A DNA stretch of 64,000 nt, from assembly GCF_002368075.1 (NCBI RefSeq), contig NZ_AP018314.1, positions 1,770,925-1,834,924 of the forward strand. Direction: 5' to 3'. The stretch is from Sphaerospermopsis kisseleviana NIES-73. GTDB taxonomy: Bacteria > Cyanobacteriota > Cyanobacteriia > Cyanobacteriales > Nostocaceae. Numbering within the stretch: position 1 is the first letter of the stretch; each line of letters starts with the position of its first letter. The position numbers were made by a program, and so were the translations under genes. This document shows, piece by piece, positions 9,229 through 18,538 of this stretch. The notes under the pieces are model-generated. The model was not told the origin of the DNA, searched no databases, and saw only the letters and a program-made list of their open reading frames with translations.

Positions 9229-9853
9229 TTGATTTTAGATTTTGGATTTTTGATTTTGGAATTATGTCCTGTGTTTAGGGTAACGTTTTTTTGTACGGAG
9301 TTCCAATAGTAGGTTACAGGTTACAGGTTACAGGTGACAGTAAGAAGAAAGACTTTGCGTCTTTGCGTGAGATAAAATCTTATTTGTCAGAATCAGGATA
9401 ACCAGGATTTAAAGATTTTTAGGATTGAGTTGTTAAAAAGACGTTATATATGTGCGAAACAGATATCCATTATATTAGTATATGTCAAGTCTAAGGATTT
9501 TGTCAAGTGTTTTGGGTGAAAAAATTTTGCGGGGATGAGGATTTTTAGATGTTGATTTTTGGGGATGTGGGAAAGAGGTAAAATATTAAATTGTCAGAAT
9601 CAGGATTTACAGGATTTAAGGATTTACAGGATATTATTGAAAGTTCTATTTTTGGGATGTGAGGATTTTTCGATGTTATCTAAATGAGGGTGTGGATGAT
9701 TCTTAAAAGATGTAATTTTTCGATGATTTTTAAATATTATGATAAATTATCAAATTAAAATCTTGTTAATCCTATAATCCTGGTGATCCTGATTCTGACA
9801 AAATAAAATATTGAGGCAGGCAAGATGCCCACCCCACCAGATGATATAATGAT
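9229..9853. repeat. Repeat-rich spacer with three TCAGAATCAGGAT-type repeats
   Basis: No coding sequence was seen in 625 bp. It contains TTTTGGATTTTTGATTTTGG (about 9237-9260), GGTTACAGGTTACAGG (about 9313-9332), two direct copies of a TTGTCAGAATCAGGAT...CAGGATTT repeat (9384-9420, 9591-9631), and an inverted copy ending CCTGATTCTGACAA (about 9757-9801). A GGCAAGATGCCCACCCCAC motif at 9817-9837 is related to copies near 56749 and 60971. Confidence 0.6.
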
Positions 9854-11341
9854 CTAAACTGTAGCTTTTTCTAACATTAATTTAGAACGCTTCACCTGTT
9901 CAGGAATAGCTACAGGATAATCACCTGTAAAACAAGCAGAACAAAAACTATTTGTATCTTCTCTGGTTGTTTCTAACATTCCTTCCCAACTTAAATAAGC
10001 AAGGGTATCAACTTCTAATTTTTTGGCTATGTCTGCTACTGACATTTTAGCGGCAATTAGTTGATCTTGGGTATCTGTATCAATCCCATAAAAGCAAGGA
10101 TGGGTGACAGGTGGGGAAGATATTCTCATGTGTACTTCTGATGCACCTGCTTCACGCAATGCTTTAACGAGTTTGCGGCTAGTAGTTCCCCGAACAATGG
10201 AATCATCAATTATTACCACCCGCTTACCATACAATACATCTTTCAGGGGGTTCAATTTCATCTTAATGCCCGTTTCCCGCATACTTTGGGTAGGTTGAAT
10301 AAATGTTCTACCGACGTAGCGATTTTTAATCAAACCTTCACCATAAGCTACCCCTGATGCTTGGGAAAAACCAATGGCCGCAGGTATACCAGAATCAGGT
10401 ACACCAAATACTATATCTGCTTCTATTGGTGATTCTTCCGCTAATCTCCGTCCTAATCGCATCCGATAGCTATATAATGTTTCATGGTGCATGACGCTAT
10501 CAGGACGAGCAAAGTAGATCATTTCAAAGATACACAACTTGCGCTGGGGTTGTTGATTCCATCGGTGTGATGTTAAACCTTTTTCTGTGATCCAAACTAA
10601 CTCTCCTGGTTCGACATCGCGCAGATATTCAGCACCGATAATATCTAAACCGCAGGTTTCGGAAGCGAGAACGTAACGTACTGGATCACTGTCTAATGTA
10701 CCAATTACCAGGGGACGAATGCCGTTAGGATCTCTTGCTGCCATGATACCATCGGGTGTACCAACTACCAGACTAAATGCACCTTGACAACGGTGAAGCG
10801 CACGAATCGCACCTTCTAACCAGTCTGCACCAGCATTGACTTCTTCGGCGATCGCATAAGCAATCATTTCTGAATCGGTGGTTGTTAGCAAATGAACATT
10901 ACTCTGAAGTAATTCTTCCCGCAATTGTATGGTATTGACTAAATTACCATTATGTGCTAAAGCCAAATGACCTAGACGAGTTGAGATAACTGCGGGTTGA
11001 GCGTTAACTTTGCGACTAGAACCAGTAGTAGAATAACGGTTATGACCAACTGCAATATTACCGACTAATTCTTCTAAAATAGTTTCATTAAATACTTGAG
11101 AAACCAGCCCCATATCTTTATGCTGGTGTACATAATGTCCATTAAAGGTAGCAATACCAGCAGATTCTTGACCCCGATGTTGCAGGGCATATAATCCAAA
11201 GTATGCCATTTTTGCTACATCTTGTTCTGGTGCATAGATACCAAAAACACCACACGCCTCTTCTGGTTTATCACAAGCGTTTTCACTAATTTCACTAATA
11301 TTTATAGATGGATCAGAAGTGATAGAATGCTGGGGAATCAT
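9854..11341 (-). CDS. purF: Amidophosphoribosyltransferase (glutamine PRPP amidotransferase)
   Basis: First committed step of purine synthesis: PRPP plus glutamine to phosphoribosylamine. With the start at 11341 the protein is 495 aa and has a 29-residue propeptide before the N-terminal nucleophile in EACGVFGI (Cys30). The glutaminase half is followed by the PRPP motif VVIIDDSIVRGTTS. Cysteines in LCIFEMIYFARP, HPCFYGID and FCSACF are consistent with the 4Fe-4S cluster of the Bacillus-type enzyme. The frame stays open to 11479, but that extra N-terminus is translated repeat DNA (SPVTSHQSPV); AGGAG precedes the ATG at 11341. It lies downstream of purL. Confidence 0.92.
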   Translation of the reverse strand: MIPQHSITSDPSINISEISENACDKPEEACGVFGIYAPEQDVAKMAYFGLYALQHRGQESAGIATFNGHYVHQHKDMGLVSQVFNETILEELVGNIAVGHNRYSTTGSSRKVNAQPAVISTRLGHLALAHNGNLVNTIQLREELLQSNVHLLTTTDSEMIAYAIAEEVNAGADWLEGAIRALHRCQGAFSLVVGTPDGIMAARDPNGIRPLVIGTLDSDPVRYVLASETCGLDIIGAEYLRDVEPGELVWITEKGLTSHRWNQQPQRKLCIFEMIYFARPDSVMHHETLYSYRMRLGRRLAEESPIEADIVFGVPDSGIPAAIGFSQASGVAYGEGLIKNRYVGRTFIQPTQSMRETGIKMKLNPLKDVLYGKRVVIIDDSIVRGTTSRKLVKALREAGASEVHMRISSPPVTHPCFYGIDTDTQDQLIAAKMSVADIAKKLEVDTLAYLSWEGMLETTREDTNSFCSACFTGDYPVAIPEQVKRSKLMLEKATV

Positions 11342-11503
11342 GCTGGTTTTTGCTCCTGGTAACTGGGTACTGGGTACTGGTGACTGGTGACTGGTGACTG
11401 GTGACTGGGGAGAAATATTTACCTTCTTCCTCCTGACTCCTGACTCCTGCCTCCTGCCTCTTAATAAATCTTTAACCATCCATTAAAACAGTACCGTAAA
11501 TTG

Positions 11504-11550
11504 GTCAAGGATGGGGGATGAATTGTAAATTTTCATGCCCGATCCTTGAC
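11504..11550 (-). promoter_or_regulatory. Strong hairpin in the purL-purF intercistronic region
   Basis: GTCAAGGAT (11504-11512) pairs perfectly with ATCCTTGAC (11542-11550). Inside it GGGGATGAA can pair with TTCATGCCC with small bulges. The structure falls 12 bases beyond the purL stop codon and before purF, so it could act as a terminator, attenuator or mRNA-processing site. No T-run follows in the minus-strand direction. Confidence 0.45.
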
Positions 11551-11561
11551 ATTGATGCGGT

Positions 11562-13928
11562 TTATGTATTGGCATAGAGAGCGAGACGTTGGGCGATCGC
11601 CTGATCGTAAACGTTGCTCATATCGCTAATGCTGACTTTCATAACTTCTTGGTGATCAGCAGTAGTCACTGTTAACCCTGTTGCCAAATTAGCAACAATA
11701 CCTAATTTTTGCCAATTTTCTCCTAAATGTTCCTGTAAATAGGATTCCCAAATTTCCTGATTTTCCACATTCACAGAAACTAAAATTCTCGCACCACCTT
11801 CACCAAACAACACTTCATCAAAGCGAAAAGCAGAGTTTGCAGAAATACCTAAATTTAATTCTGCTCCCAACTTTCCACTTAAACAACATTCCGCCAAAGC
11901 TACAGTTAGACCGCCTTCAGCAGTATCATGTGCTGAACGCACCCACCCAGAATGAATACCATAACGACACACGCTTTGTACTTTCCGTTCTAAATCAAAA
12001 TTAACCCTTGGCGGTTTACCTGCAATCGTATTATGAATCGCTGCTAAATATTCAGAAGCTCCCAATTCGATTTTAGATTTTGGATTTTGGATTTTGGATT
12101 GCACAGGTAAACCTAAAAGGTAAATTGCATCACCTACATTTTTCCAGCCCTGTCCACAAATTTTATCCAAATCCTCAATTAAACCAACCATTCCCACCAC
12201 AGGAGTAGGATAAATAGGCTGGGAATTTCCCTGAGCGTCAAAAGTCTCATTATACAAAGAAACATTTCCACCCGTAACAGGCGTTCCCAACTCCTGACAC
12301 CCTTCACTTAATCCTTTACAAGCTGACGCTAACTGCCAATAACCGATAGGTTTTTCAGGACTACCAAAATTAAGATTATCTGTCACCGCTAAAGGTTCAG
12401 CACCCACACAACTAAGATTCCTTGCAGCTTCAGCTACAACAGACTTAGCACCCTCATAAGGATCTAAATAAACATAGCGAGAGTTACAATCAACCGTAGC
12501 AGCAACTCCGCTTCGGTGACTGGTGACTGGGAAAGAATTTAAAGGACGTAAGCGCACTACAGCCGCATCTGCCCCACCAGGCAACAACACAGTATTATTT
12601 TGCACCTGATGATCATATTGGCGATATACCCAACTCTTAGAAGCAATGGTAGGTGTACCCAGCAAAGTTAATAAAACATCCTGCCAACTTTGTAACTTAC
12701 CATTAACTGTAATTCCCCTAACATCACAACTAGGTAAACTATCAACACTCCAATCCCAGGCTGTTTTTGCATATTCTGGCGGTTCTGCTAAAAGTTCTCT
12801 TTCATACAAAGGCGTATTTTCAGCCAAAGCATCCGCAGGTATTTCCGCAGCAACTTCACCCTTAAACAAAATTCTGACAATTGGTTCAGCAATTACCGTA
12901 CCTGCAACCACCGCATGAAGTCCCCAACGGTGGAAAATATCAATTAACTCTTGTTCTCGGCCTTTTTCGGACACAAATAGCATTCTTTCCTGAGATTCAG
13001 AAAGCAGATATTCATAAGGTATCATTCCATACTCACGTGCTGGAACTTTATCAAGGTCAAATTCAATACCGACACTGCCTTTGGCTGCCATTTCCGAAGT
13101 AGAACAAGTGATACCCGCAGCACCCATATCTTGAGCCGCTACCACTGCCCCGGTTTTAAATGCCTCTAAACAAGCTTCAATTAAAGACTTCTCTAAAAAT
13201 GGATCGCCCACTTGCACCGCAGGACGGTTATCCATTGACTCATCGGTTAATTCTGCACTGGCAAAACTCGCACCACCCATACCATCTCTACCGGTGGTTG
13301 AACCAACATATAATACAGGGTTGCCAATTCCTGAAGCACCGGATTTTACTATTTCTGGTGTTTCCATTAATCCCAGTGCCATGACGTTAACCAAGGGATT
13401 TCCTGAATAAGCTGGATCAAAATAAACCTCACCGCCTACCGTGGGAACACCTACACAGTTACCATAATGGGAAATACCCGCTACAACGCCATTAAATAAT
13501 CTTTGGGTTTTGGGATCATCCAAACTACCAAAACGCAGAGAATTTAATAACGCAATTGGACGCGCCCCCATTGTAAAAATATCTCTTAATATACCTCCCA
13601 CACCTGTAGCAGCACCTTGGAAGGGTTCAACTGCGGAAGGATGGTTATGGGATTCTATTTTAAAAGCTAGTTGCAGTCCATCGCCTAAGTCTACCACACC
13701 GGCATTTTCACCGGGTCCGACAAGAATGCGGGGTCCTGTGGTGGGAAACTGTTTGAGGAGGGGACGGGAATTTTTATAACAACAATGTTCTGACCACATT
13801 ACCCCAAACATACCTAGTTCGGCTTTGTTAGGGTGACGGCCTAAGCGGCGGACAATTTCGGTATATTCTTGTGGTTTAATGCCTTCTGAGGCGATTTCCT
13901 GGGGAGAAAAGGGACTTTCGGTGGTCAT
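11562..13928 (-). CDS. purL: Phosphoribosylformylglycinamidine synthase, PurL subunit
   Basis: ATP-dependent conversion of FGAR to FGAM in purine synthesis, working with the small PurS and PurQ subunits, which are not encoded here. 788 aa, small-PurL type. Landmarks: [12 protein letters not shown] near the N-terminus, the Mg/ATP region [23 protein letters not shown], and the repeated AIRS-like half with [10 protein letters not shown] and [14 protein letters not shown]. Two short segments are repeat-derived: [10 protein letters not shown], from a TTTTGGATTTTGG block at 12068-12100, and PVTSHRS, from GGTGACTGGTGACTGGG at 12515-12531; both stay in frame. The gene is upstream of purF on the same strand. 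Confidence 0.95.
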   Translation of the reverse strand: MTTESPFSPQEIASEGIKPQEYTEIVRRLGRHPNKAELGMFGVMWSEHCCYKNSRPLLKQFPTTGPRILVGPGENAGVVDLGDGLQLAFKIESHNHPSAVEPFQGAATGVGGILRDIFTMGARPIALLNSLRFGSLDDPKTQRLFNGVVAGISHYGNCVGVPTVGGEVYFDPAYSGNPLVNVMALGLMETPEIVKSGASGIGNPVLYVGSTTGRDGMGGASFASAELTDESMDNRPAVQVGDPFLEKSLIEACLEAFKTGAVVAAQDMGAAGITCSTSEMAAKGSVGIEFDLDKVPAREYGMIPYEYLLSESQERMLFVSEKGREQELIDIFHRWGLHAVVAGTVIAEPIVRILFKGEVAAEIPADALAENTPLYERELLAEPPEYAKTAWDWSVDSLPSCDVRGITVNGKLQSWQDVLLTLLGTPTIASKSWVYRQYDHQVQNNTVLLPGGADAAVVRLRPLNSFPVTSHRSGVAATVDCNSRYVYLDPYEGAKSVVAEAARNLSCVGAEPLAVTDNLNFGSPEKPIGYWQLASACKGLSEGCQELGTPVTGGNVSLYNETFDAQGNSQPIYPTPVVGMVGLIEDLDKICGQGWKNVGDAIYLLGLPVQSKIQNPKSKIELGASEYLAAIHNTIAGKPPRVNFDLERKVQSVCRYGIHSGWVRSAHDTAEGGLTVALAECCLSGKLGAELNLGISANSAFRFDEVLFGEGGARILVSVNVENQEIWESYLQEHLGENWQKLGIVANLATGLTVTTADHQEVMKVSISDMSNVYDQAIAQRLALYANT

Positions 13929-14017
13929 GGTTTGTTATGCACCAAGAGGACAGATGATTATTTTATCTGGTTACGCATCAAGTGGAGTATAATCTTCTTC
14001 TACATTGTTTTAAAACT

Positions 14018-14503
14018 ATGAATAAACAATATAGAATATATTTGGACGTTTGTTGCCTTAATCGTCCTTTTGATGACCAAACCCAATGGCGAATTAGGTT
14101 AGAAACAGAAGCAATTTTAGAAATTATCAATAATTGTCTATCTGGAACATGGCAATTAGTCAGCAGTACAGCTTTAGAATTAGAAATTGCTAGGACTCCA
14201 GATATAAACAGGAGAGAGCAAGTACAAAAAGTATTAAGAATGGCTCATGATAAGATTTTGGTTACAGAAGAAATTACTAGACGTGCAATAGAATTAACAA
14301 CTTTTAATATTAAAAAATTTGATGCTTTTCATCTGGCTTGTGCTGAAAATAACGCCGATATTTTTCTAACCACTGATAGCCGTCTATTGTCAAAATCATT
14401 AAGCTATAAGGATAATATAACTATAATAGTTGCTAATCCAATGATCTGGTTAGCAGAAGCTACTAATAATATTGTACAAGGAGGAGAAAATGACCCCAAT
14501 TGA
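14018..14503 (+). CDS. PIN-domain protein, VapC-like putative toxin
   Basis: Predicted PIN-fold ribonuclease. With ATG at 14018 the protein is 161 aa. The first acidic residue is in IYLDVCCLNRPFDD, a second acidic cluster in ALELEIA, and the third in KKFDAFHLACAE followed by DIFLTTDSRLL, the usual PIN spacing. The frame is open to a GTG at 13982, which adds 12 non-conserved residues. The next gene starts 14 bp before this one ends, so the two are translationally coupled. The order is toxin-like gene first, partner second, the reverse of most VapBC pairs. Target unknown. Confidence 0.75.
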   Translation: MNKQYRIYLDVCCLNRPFDDQTQWRIRLETEAILEIINNCLSGTWQLVSSTALELEIARTPDINRREQVQKVLRMAHDKILVTEEITRRAIELTTFNIKKFDAFHLACAENNADIFLTTDSRLLSKSLSYKDNITIIVANPMIWLAEATNNIVQGGENDPN

Positions 14504-14684
14504 ATTATACAGAAAAGGATTTCAAGCTCTTGTAGATGCTTTAGGATATGTGGACGCTATCAGATTTATTCGTCAATTTGATAATGGTAGTGGAGACTAT
14601 ACAGAAGAACGTCATCAATGGTTAGATCAGGTGACAATGGATGAAATACTAGCAGATATTAAGAAACATCAAGAAAATATCTAG
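14490..14684 (+). CDS. Small partner protein of the PIN gene, putative antitoxin (64 aa)
   Basis: A 64-aa protein with ATG at 14490 preceded by a strong Shine-Dalgarno (AAGGAGGAG, 5 bases away). It overlaps the PIN gene by 14 bp. The sequence (MTPIELYRKGFQALVDALG, then AIRFIRQFDNGSGDYTEERH) is acidic, helical and has no membrane segment. It carries no recognisable ribbon-helix-helix or AbrB DNA-binding motif, so it is not a standard VapB. The pairing, overlap and strong ribosome-binding site suggest an antitoxin made in excess over the PIN protein; this is inference. Confidence 0.65.
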   Translation: MTPIELYRKGFQALVDALGYVDAIRFIRQFDNGSGDYTEERHQWLDQVTMDEILADIKKHQENI

Positions 14685-14983
14685 GGGACTAAAGATAAAT
14701 AGGGTTAAAAAAAATTGATCTGTTAAAAAAACACAAGCCATTTCTAAGGTGCGTTGTATATCGGTAGATGTTTTCATGTTGGTTAATTTTTGGGTGGGTT
14801 GATCTAGTTTCCTGTTTTCTGACTGGGAATACTATTATTAAGACAGTATATGATTTTAACATAAAAAACTATAAATATTTTCAATAAATAGATAATTTCA
14901 ACTAATATATGTTATTCATGAGATTGAATTTGATTGGGATATAATAAAAAAGTTATAAATCTTGAACCTATCAGGAGATAAAA
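14685..14983. other. AT-rich spacer, possible gene remnant on the minus strand
   Basis: No complete gene. On the minus strand, from about 14788, a frame begins MKTSTDIQRTLEMACVFLT and then runs into unrelated sequence, which may be the start of a decayed gene. The last 100 bases are very AT-rich and should hold the promoter of the AlbA_2 gene. Confidence 0.3.
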
Positions 14984-16381
14984 ATGTCTTTTAATGTTAA
15001 AAATGTTATGTATAAAGATTATATAAGGATCTTGCAACGTCAAGAATCTCATTTTTTAGATATGAAGGCAATTGATATAAAACCAAGTAGACTTTCCCAA
15101 ACAATATCGGCATTTGCTAATGCTGAGGGTGGAGAGATATATCTTGGAATAGCCGAAAAAACAACTACAGAAAACGGAAAGCAAGAGAAGATAAGATACT
15201 GGGAAGGCTTTAAAAAACAAGAAGATGCTAATAATTTCATTACGACAATTGATAATTTATTTACTACAGAAGAAGGGTGTGATTATGAATTTTTATCTTT
15301 TTCAAATAAAGGTTTAGTATTACATATTGAAATCCCAAAAACTAAAAGTTTAATACGAGCTTCCGACAAAGATGTTTTTCTTAGAAGAAATGCAGAAAAT
15401 AAACGTCAATCGGAGGAAGGTATTATAACAATTTTGTATAATAAAGGTATAGAATCTTTTGAAAATCAAACTGTTTCTAATGCAGAAATAGAGGAATTGA
15501 CGGAATCAAATTCAATGTTAAATTTTATCAAAAATAATGGTATTATCTCAGAACCTTTACAATTTTTAACTAAACAAAAATTGATACGTAAAGATTTACC
15601 TACAGTATGTGGAATATTATTATTCTCAGAACTTCCACAAGCAATAATTCCTAAACATTGTGGGATTAAAATCTATAGATATAAAACTACAGATGATGAA
15701 GGTATTAGAGAAAGTTTGGCCTTTAATCCAATCACAATTGAAGGTGAGATATATAGCCAAATCAAAAGTGCTGTTGAGAAAACAAAAGAGATAGTAGAGT
15801 CAATACCAAAATTGAGCGATTGTGGATTGGAAAAAGTGACCTATCCTCCAGAAACACTCCATGAAATAATTACTAACGCAGTGTTACATAGAGATTATAG
15901 TCGGACTGACGATATTCATATCAGAATATTTGATAATAGAATAGAAGTTGAAAGTCCTGGGAAATTACCAGGACATATTACTGTAAACAATATTCTTGAT
16001 GAAAGAAGTTCCAGAAATGGTAATTTAGTTAGAATCATTTACAAGTTTCCAGATCCACCTAATAAAGATATTGGTGAAGGACTAAATACAGCTTTCAGAG
16101 CAATGAAAATGTTAGGTTTAAAGCAGCCAAAAATTGAAGAAAAGGAGCATAGTGTTATAGTCTATATACGTCATGAACTTTTGGCATCTTCAGAAGAAAT
16201 TATTTTAGAGTATCTAAATAAGCATGATCAAATAACACTTTTCACAATTAAGAGGCTATGTCATTTTAAAACTGATTATGATTGTAGAAAAACCATTAAA
16301 GGATTAACTGAAAGAAATTTAATATCTCGTGTAGAAAATACTAAGGGTAAAAACACTGCATATCGCAGAGTAAAAGCATAA
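14984..16381 (+). CDS. AlbA_2 (Schlafen-type) and HATPase_c_4 domain protein
   Basis: A 465-aa cytoplasmic protein of the group often labelled 'RNA-binding/ATP-binding, RecG-like'. The AlbA_2 (formerly AAA_4) domain is at about residues 15-150, with the signature ISAFANAEGGEIYLGI. A middle domain follows, and an HATPase_c_4-like domain (LHEIITNAVLHRDYS, VESPGKLPG, GEGLNTAFRAMKMLGL) at about 290-390. The C-terminus looks like a winged helix (ILEYLNKHDQITLFTIKRL). Shine-Dalgarno AGGAG precedes the ATG. Such proteins are frequent in accessory and defence regions, where they act as regulators or nucleases; the actual role here is unknown. Very AT-rich codon use, consistent with horizontal acquisition. 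Confidence 0.8.
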   Translation: MSFNVKNVMYKDYIRILQRQESHFLDMKAIDIKPSRLSQTISAFANAEGGEIYLGIAEKTTTENGKQEKIRYWEGFKKQEDANNFITTIDNLFTTEEGCDYEFLSFSNKGLVLHIEIPKTKSLIRASDKDVFLRRNAENKRQSEEGIITILYNKGIESFENQTVSNAEIEELTESNSMLNFIKNNGIISEPLQFLTKQKLIRKDLPTVCGILLFSELPQAIIPKHCGIKIYRYKTTDDEGIRESLAFNPITIEGEIYSQIKSAVEKTKEIVESIPKLSDCGLEKVTYPPETLHEIITNAVLHRDYSRTDDIHIRIFDNRIEVESPGKLPGHITVNNILDERSSRNGNLVRIIYKFPDPPNKDIGEGLNTAFRAMKMLGLKQPKIEEKEHSVIVYIRHELLASSEEIILEYLNKHDQITLFTIKRLCHFKTDYDCRKTIKGLTERNLISRVENTKGKNTAYRRVKA

Positions 16382-16487
16382 TAATCATGGTGATTTAGAT
16401 GTCAAAAATGGCTTTATTTCCCATGATGAGATAGAATTTTGAAAAAAGTGATCAGTTAAACTAATCACTTTCCATTTCCTCTTAACC

Positions 16488-17315
16488 TTACTCCACAGGA
16501 TTTTGATCCCCAGATTTTTCCGCAACCTTCCTTACCGCTTCAATATCCACATCTAACCTTGTTGCTATTTCTTCCACCGTCAAACCTAACTCTATTAATA
16601 GCGGTACTGATTCCAACCTACCTTCTAGCCTACCTTCTAGCCTACCTTTTGTTCTTTCTTCTTCCGCAACTTCTCGGAAATACCTTGTTTGCTTTAAATC
16701 TTCAAAAGTAAACATTGCTTCTATCTCCTGACGGGTTAAATTATTGAATTTATAAACTAAGATCGTCTCTAACAATTGTAAGACTTTTTGCCTTTGGGCT
16801 GCATCTGTAAATTGTTGTCGGGATTTGTCCATTAACTGTTGACTGTGATCAATTGCAGTTTCTTCTTTCTCTACTACTAATTTTACCATCCCCAACCCAA
16901 CGGAATTATCATTAGTAACTTCTAATTCATCCAAATAAATGATTGTTACTTGCTGACTCATTAGCAAACCTCGATACTGGATAGGTACACCAGGATCTAA
17001 GCTACGTTTAGCAAAAATCGCTACTGCATGAAAATCATTTTTTGTTTGATATTGATTGAGGTAAATAAAGATTTCTGCAAATAATTTCCAGTAAAAATCT
17101 GTTTTTGGTTGAAATTGCACCTCAACAAAATAAATCGGTTGTTCAGGTATCTCTGAATTTGGTATGAATAACCCATCAAACCGAAATGCTAACTCTTTTA
17201 TTTCTACAGATGTAAATTGATAATTTTCTGCTTCTGTAGCTGGTTTACCAATCAATTCAAAAAGAATATTTGGTAATGTTTGAAAGAGTTGATAGAAGAT
17301 AGTATCTGTTTTCAC
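16488..17315 (-). CDS. Rpn family (DUF2887-type) PD-(D/E)XK nuclease-like protein
   Basis: Related to the recombination-promoting nuclease/putative transposase family common in cyanobacteria. Typical N-terminus KTDTIFYQLFQTLPNILFEL, then the core ELAFRFDGLFIP with YFVEVQFQPK (catalytic D and E-x-Q). The C-terminal helical part has the TKGRLEGRLEGRLE repeat (12-bp units) and a HTH-like tail. I chose the GTG at 17315 because family members start at that KTDTIF block; the frame is open to 17390 but the extra 25 residues are not family-like and would overlap the next gene. Product about 275 aa. Function unproven. Confidence 0.78.
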   Translation of the reverse strand: MKTDTIFYQLFQTLPNILFELIGKPATEAENYQFTSVEIKELAFRFDGLFIPNSEIPEQPIYFVEVQFQPKTDFYWKLFAEIFIYLNQYQTKNDFHAVAIFAKRSLDPGVPIQYRGLLMSQQVTIIYLDELEVTNDNSVGLGMVKLVVEKEETAIDHSQQLMDKSRQQFTDAAQRQKVLQLLETILVYKFNNLTRQEIEAMFTFEDLKQTRYFREVAEEERTKGRLEGRLEGRLESVPLLIELGLTVEEIATRLDVDIEAVRKVAEKSGDQNPVE

Positions 17316-17382
17316 CCTGCGAAAAATTCCTATTTTTTCAACTACGACAAAAATAAAGAGGTGACAGTTAAAAGATTTGACA

Positions 17383-18036
17383 TTATCCACCTATTTCCAA
17401 ATTACTTAAAATCAAATCTGCTCTTGATTCAAAACCATCTCCATATTCTGCTGGATAATGGGTAATTGCATAAAATACTTTACCCTTTTCTTCTCCAATA
17501 TAAATATTACCAAAAATCTCTTGACCTTTACTAAAAGTAATCTTTTCTTTTGCCCAAGGATAGGTTACAGTGCTGCTACGATTGACAATTTGCCATTTAT
17601 TAGATGCAATTATCCCATCTTTACTATTAATAAAATTTTTGACTTCTTCTAAAGCTTTTAAATCATCAGGAAAGACAAATTTAATGTAAGCATTTTTATT
17701 TTTTACACCTCCAAAATTAGCAGTAAATTTCACTTCTCTTACTTTATTGATATCTTTATTTTGAACTAAAAAATCCTCTTGAGGAAAGTAGGTACTAAAT
17801 ATATTTTTCTCCTGGTAAAGTTTTAAGGAAATGTTGGTTTTTTCCCCTTCCACAGAAATAGTAGCTGTTTTATTATTTGGTCTATTTTGTGCAGATTTAT
17901 TACTATCTACAATGGGTTTATTTTCGGTAATGCGGCTATTGTCCGCAGAAATTTGGTTTTGAGTAGGTGTAGTACAAGCAGTAATTCCATTTAATAAGAT
18001 TGTTGCTGCTACTACTTTAATAAGATTCAGATACAT
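17383..18036 (-). CDS. Putative lipoprotein of unknown function (217 aa)
   Basis: Begins with a lipoprotein signal peptide: MYLNLIKVVAATILLNG then the lipobox ITAC with Cys21, so it should be membrane-anchored outside the cytoplasm. After a Ser/Asn-rich spacer, an ordered domain starts near residue 60 (KTNISLKLYQEKNIFSTYFP) and ends with ADLILSNLEIGG, a pattern seen in small cyanobacterial periplasmic proteins, but I cannot name the family. It lies upstream of the Rpn-type gene on the same strand. The next gene to the right (apcD) is over 500 bp away. Confidence 0.65.
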   Translation of the reverse strand: MYLNLIKVVAATILLNGITACTTPTQNQISADNSRITENKPIVDSNKSAQNRPNNKTATISVEGEKTNISLKLYQEKNIFSTYFPQEDFLVQNKDINKVREVKFTANFGGVKNKNAYIKFVFPDDLKALEEVKNFINSKDGIIASNKWQIVNRSSTVTYPWAKEKITFSKGQEIFGNIYIGEEKGKVFYAITHYPAEYGDGFESRADLILSNLEIGG

Positions 18037-18538
18037 TTTACCAAAATGTGTTAGTGTTTACAAAAATTTGACTACTATATGCAATTGACTGTTTCTGCTG
18101 CCATCAAAATGATGTATTTTTCTCTTTCAATCAATTGCTCAAAGGTATACATTTTTTCTTCAATTCTTCAGTGATTAAAATCACCGATGAATATGATTAC
18201 AATCACCATTATCCATGATGAAGATCCTCCTCTAAGAATGAACATCTTGGGATAATAACTCATAACTGAACTCTAGCCGAGTCATTAATAGGGAACACAA
18301 CTAATGACCGACAGCCTCCTGTCGGTTTTTTGTTTTTGGTGAGCGTCAGTAAATGCACATAGATGCACATAAAATATCCCCACAACTTTATAATAACTTG
18401 ACAAATATGTTGCCATAATTTTGCCATAGCAACTATCAAGTGTGGGGAAAGAGTGATCAAATGAGCAAGATCACCAGTAGCTTTACGCAAAGCACCAGCC
18501 GTGATGGCGATCGCTAATGTTGCAGAGAAACCTTGTAA
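18037..18538. other. Long spacer holding an orphan terminator and possible small RNA
   Basis: No credible protein gene. A textbook intrinsic terminator on the plus strand (18308-18336) has no plus-strand gene in front of it, so a small RNA may be transcribed from about 18050-18300. A CCCCACA...TGTGGGG pair flanks about 18380-18447. A GCGATCGC octamer is at about 18508. Confidence 0.4.
18308..18336 (+). terminator. Rho-independent terminator with no upstream gene
   Basis: Perfect 7-bp stem CCGACAG/CTGTCGG with a CCTC loop (18308-18325) followed by TTTTTTGTTTTT. The T-run exists only in the plus direction. The nearest plus-strand gene upstream ends nearly 2 kb away beyond two minus-strand genes. 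Confidence 0.7.

Noticed and set aside
18260-18490. 76-codon minus-strand reading frame in the apcD spacer
   Set aside because: It reads through the orphan terminator hairpin and has no protein-like conservation visible.
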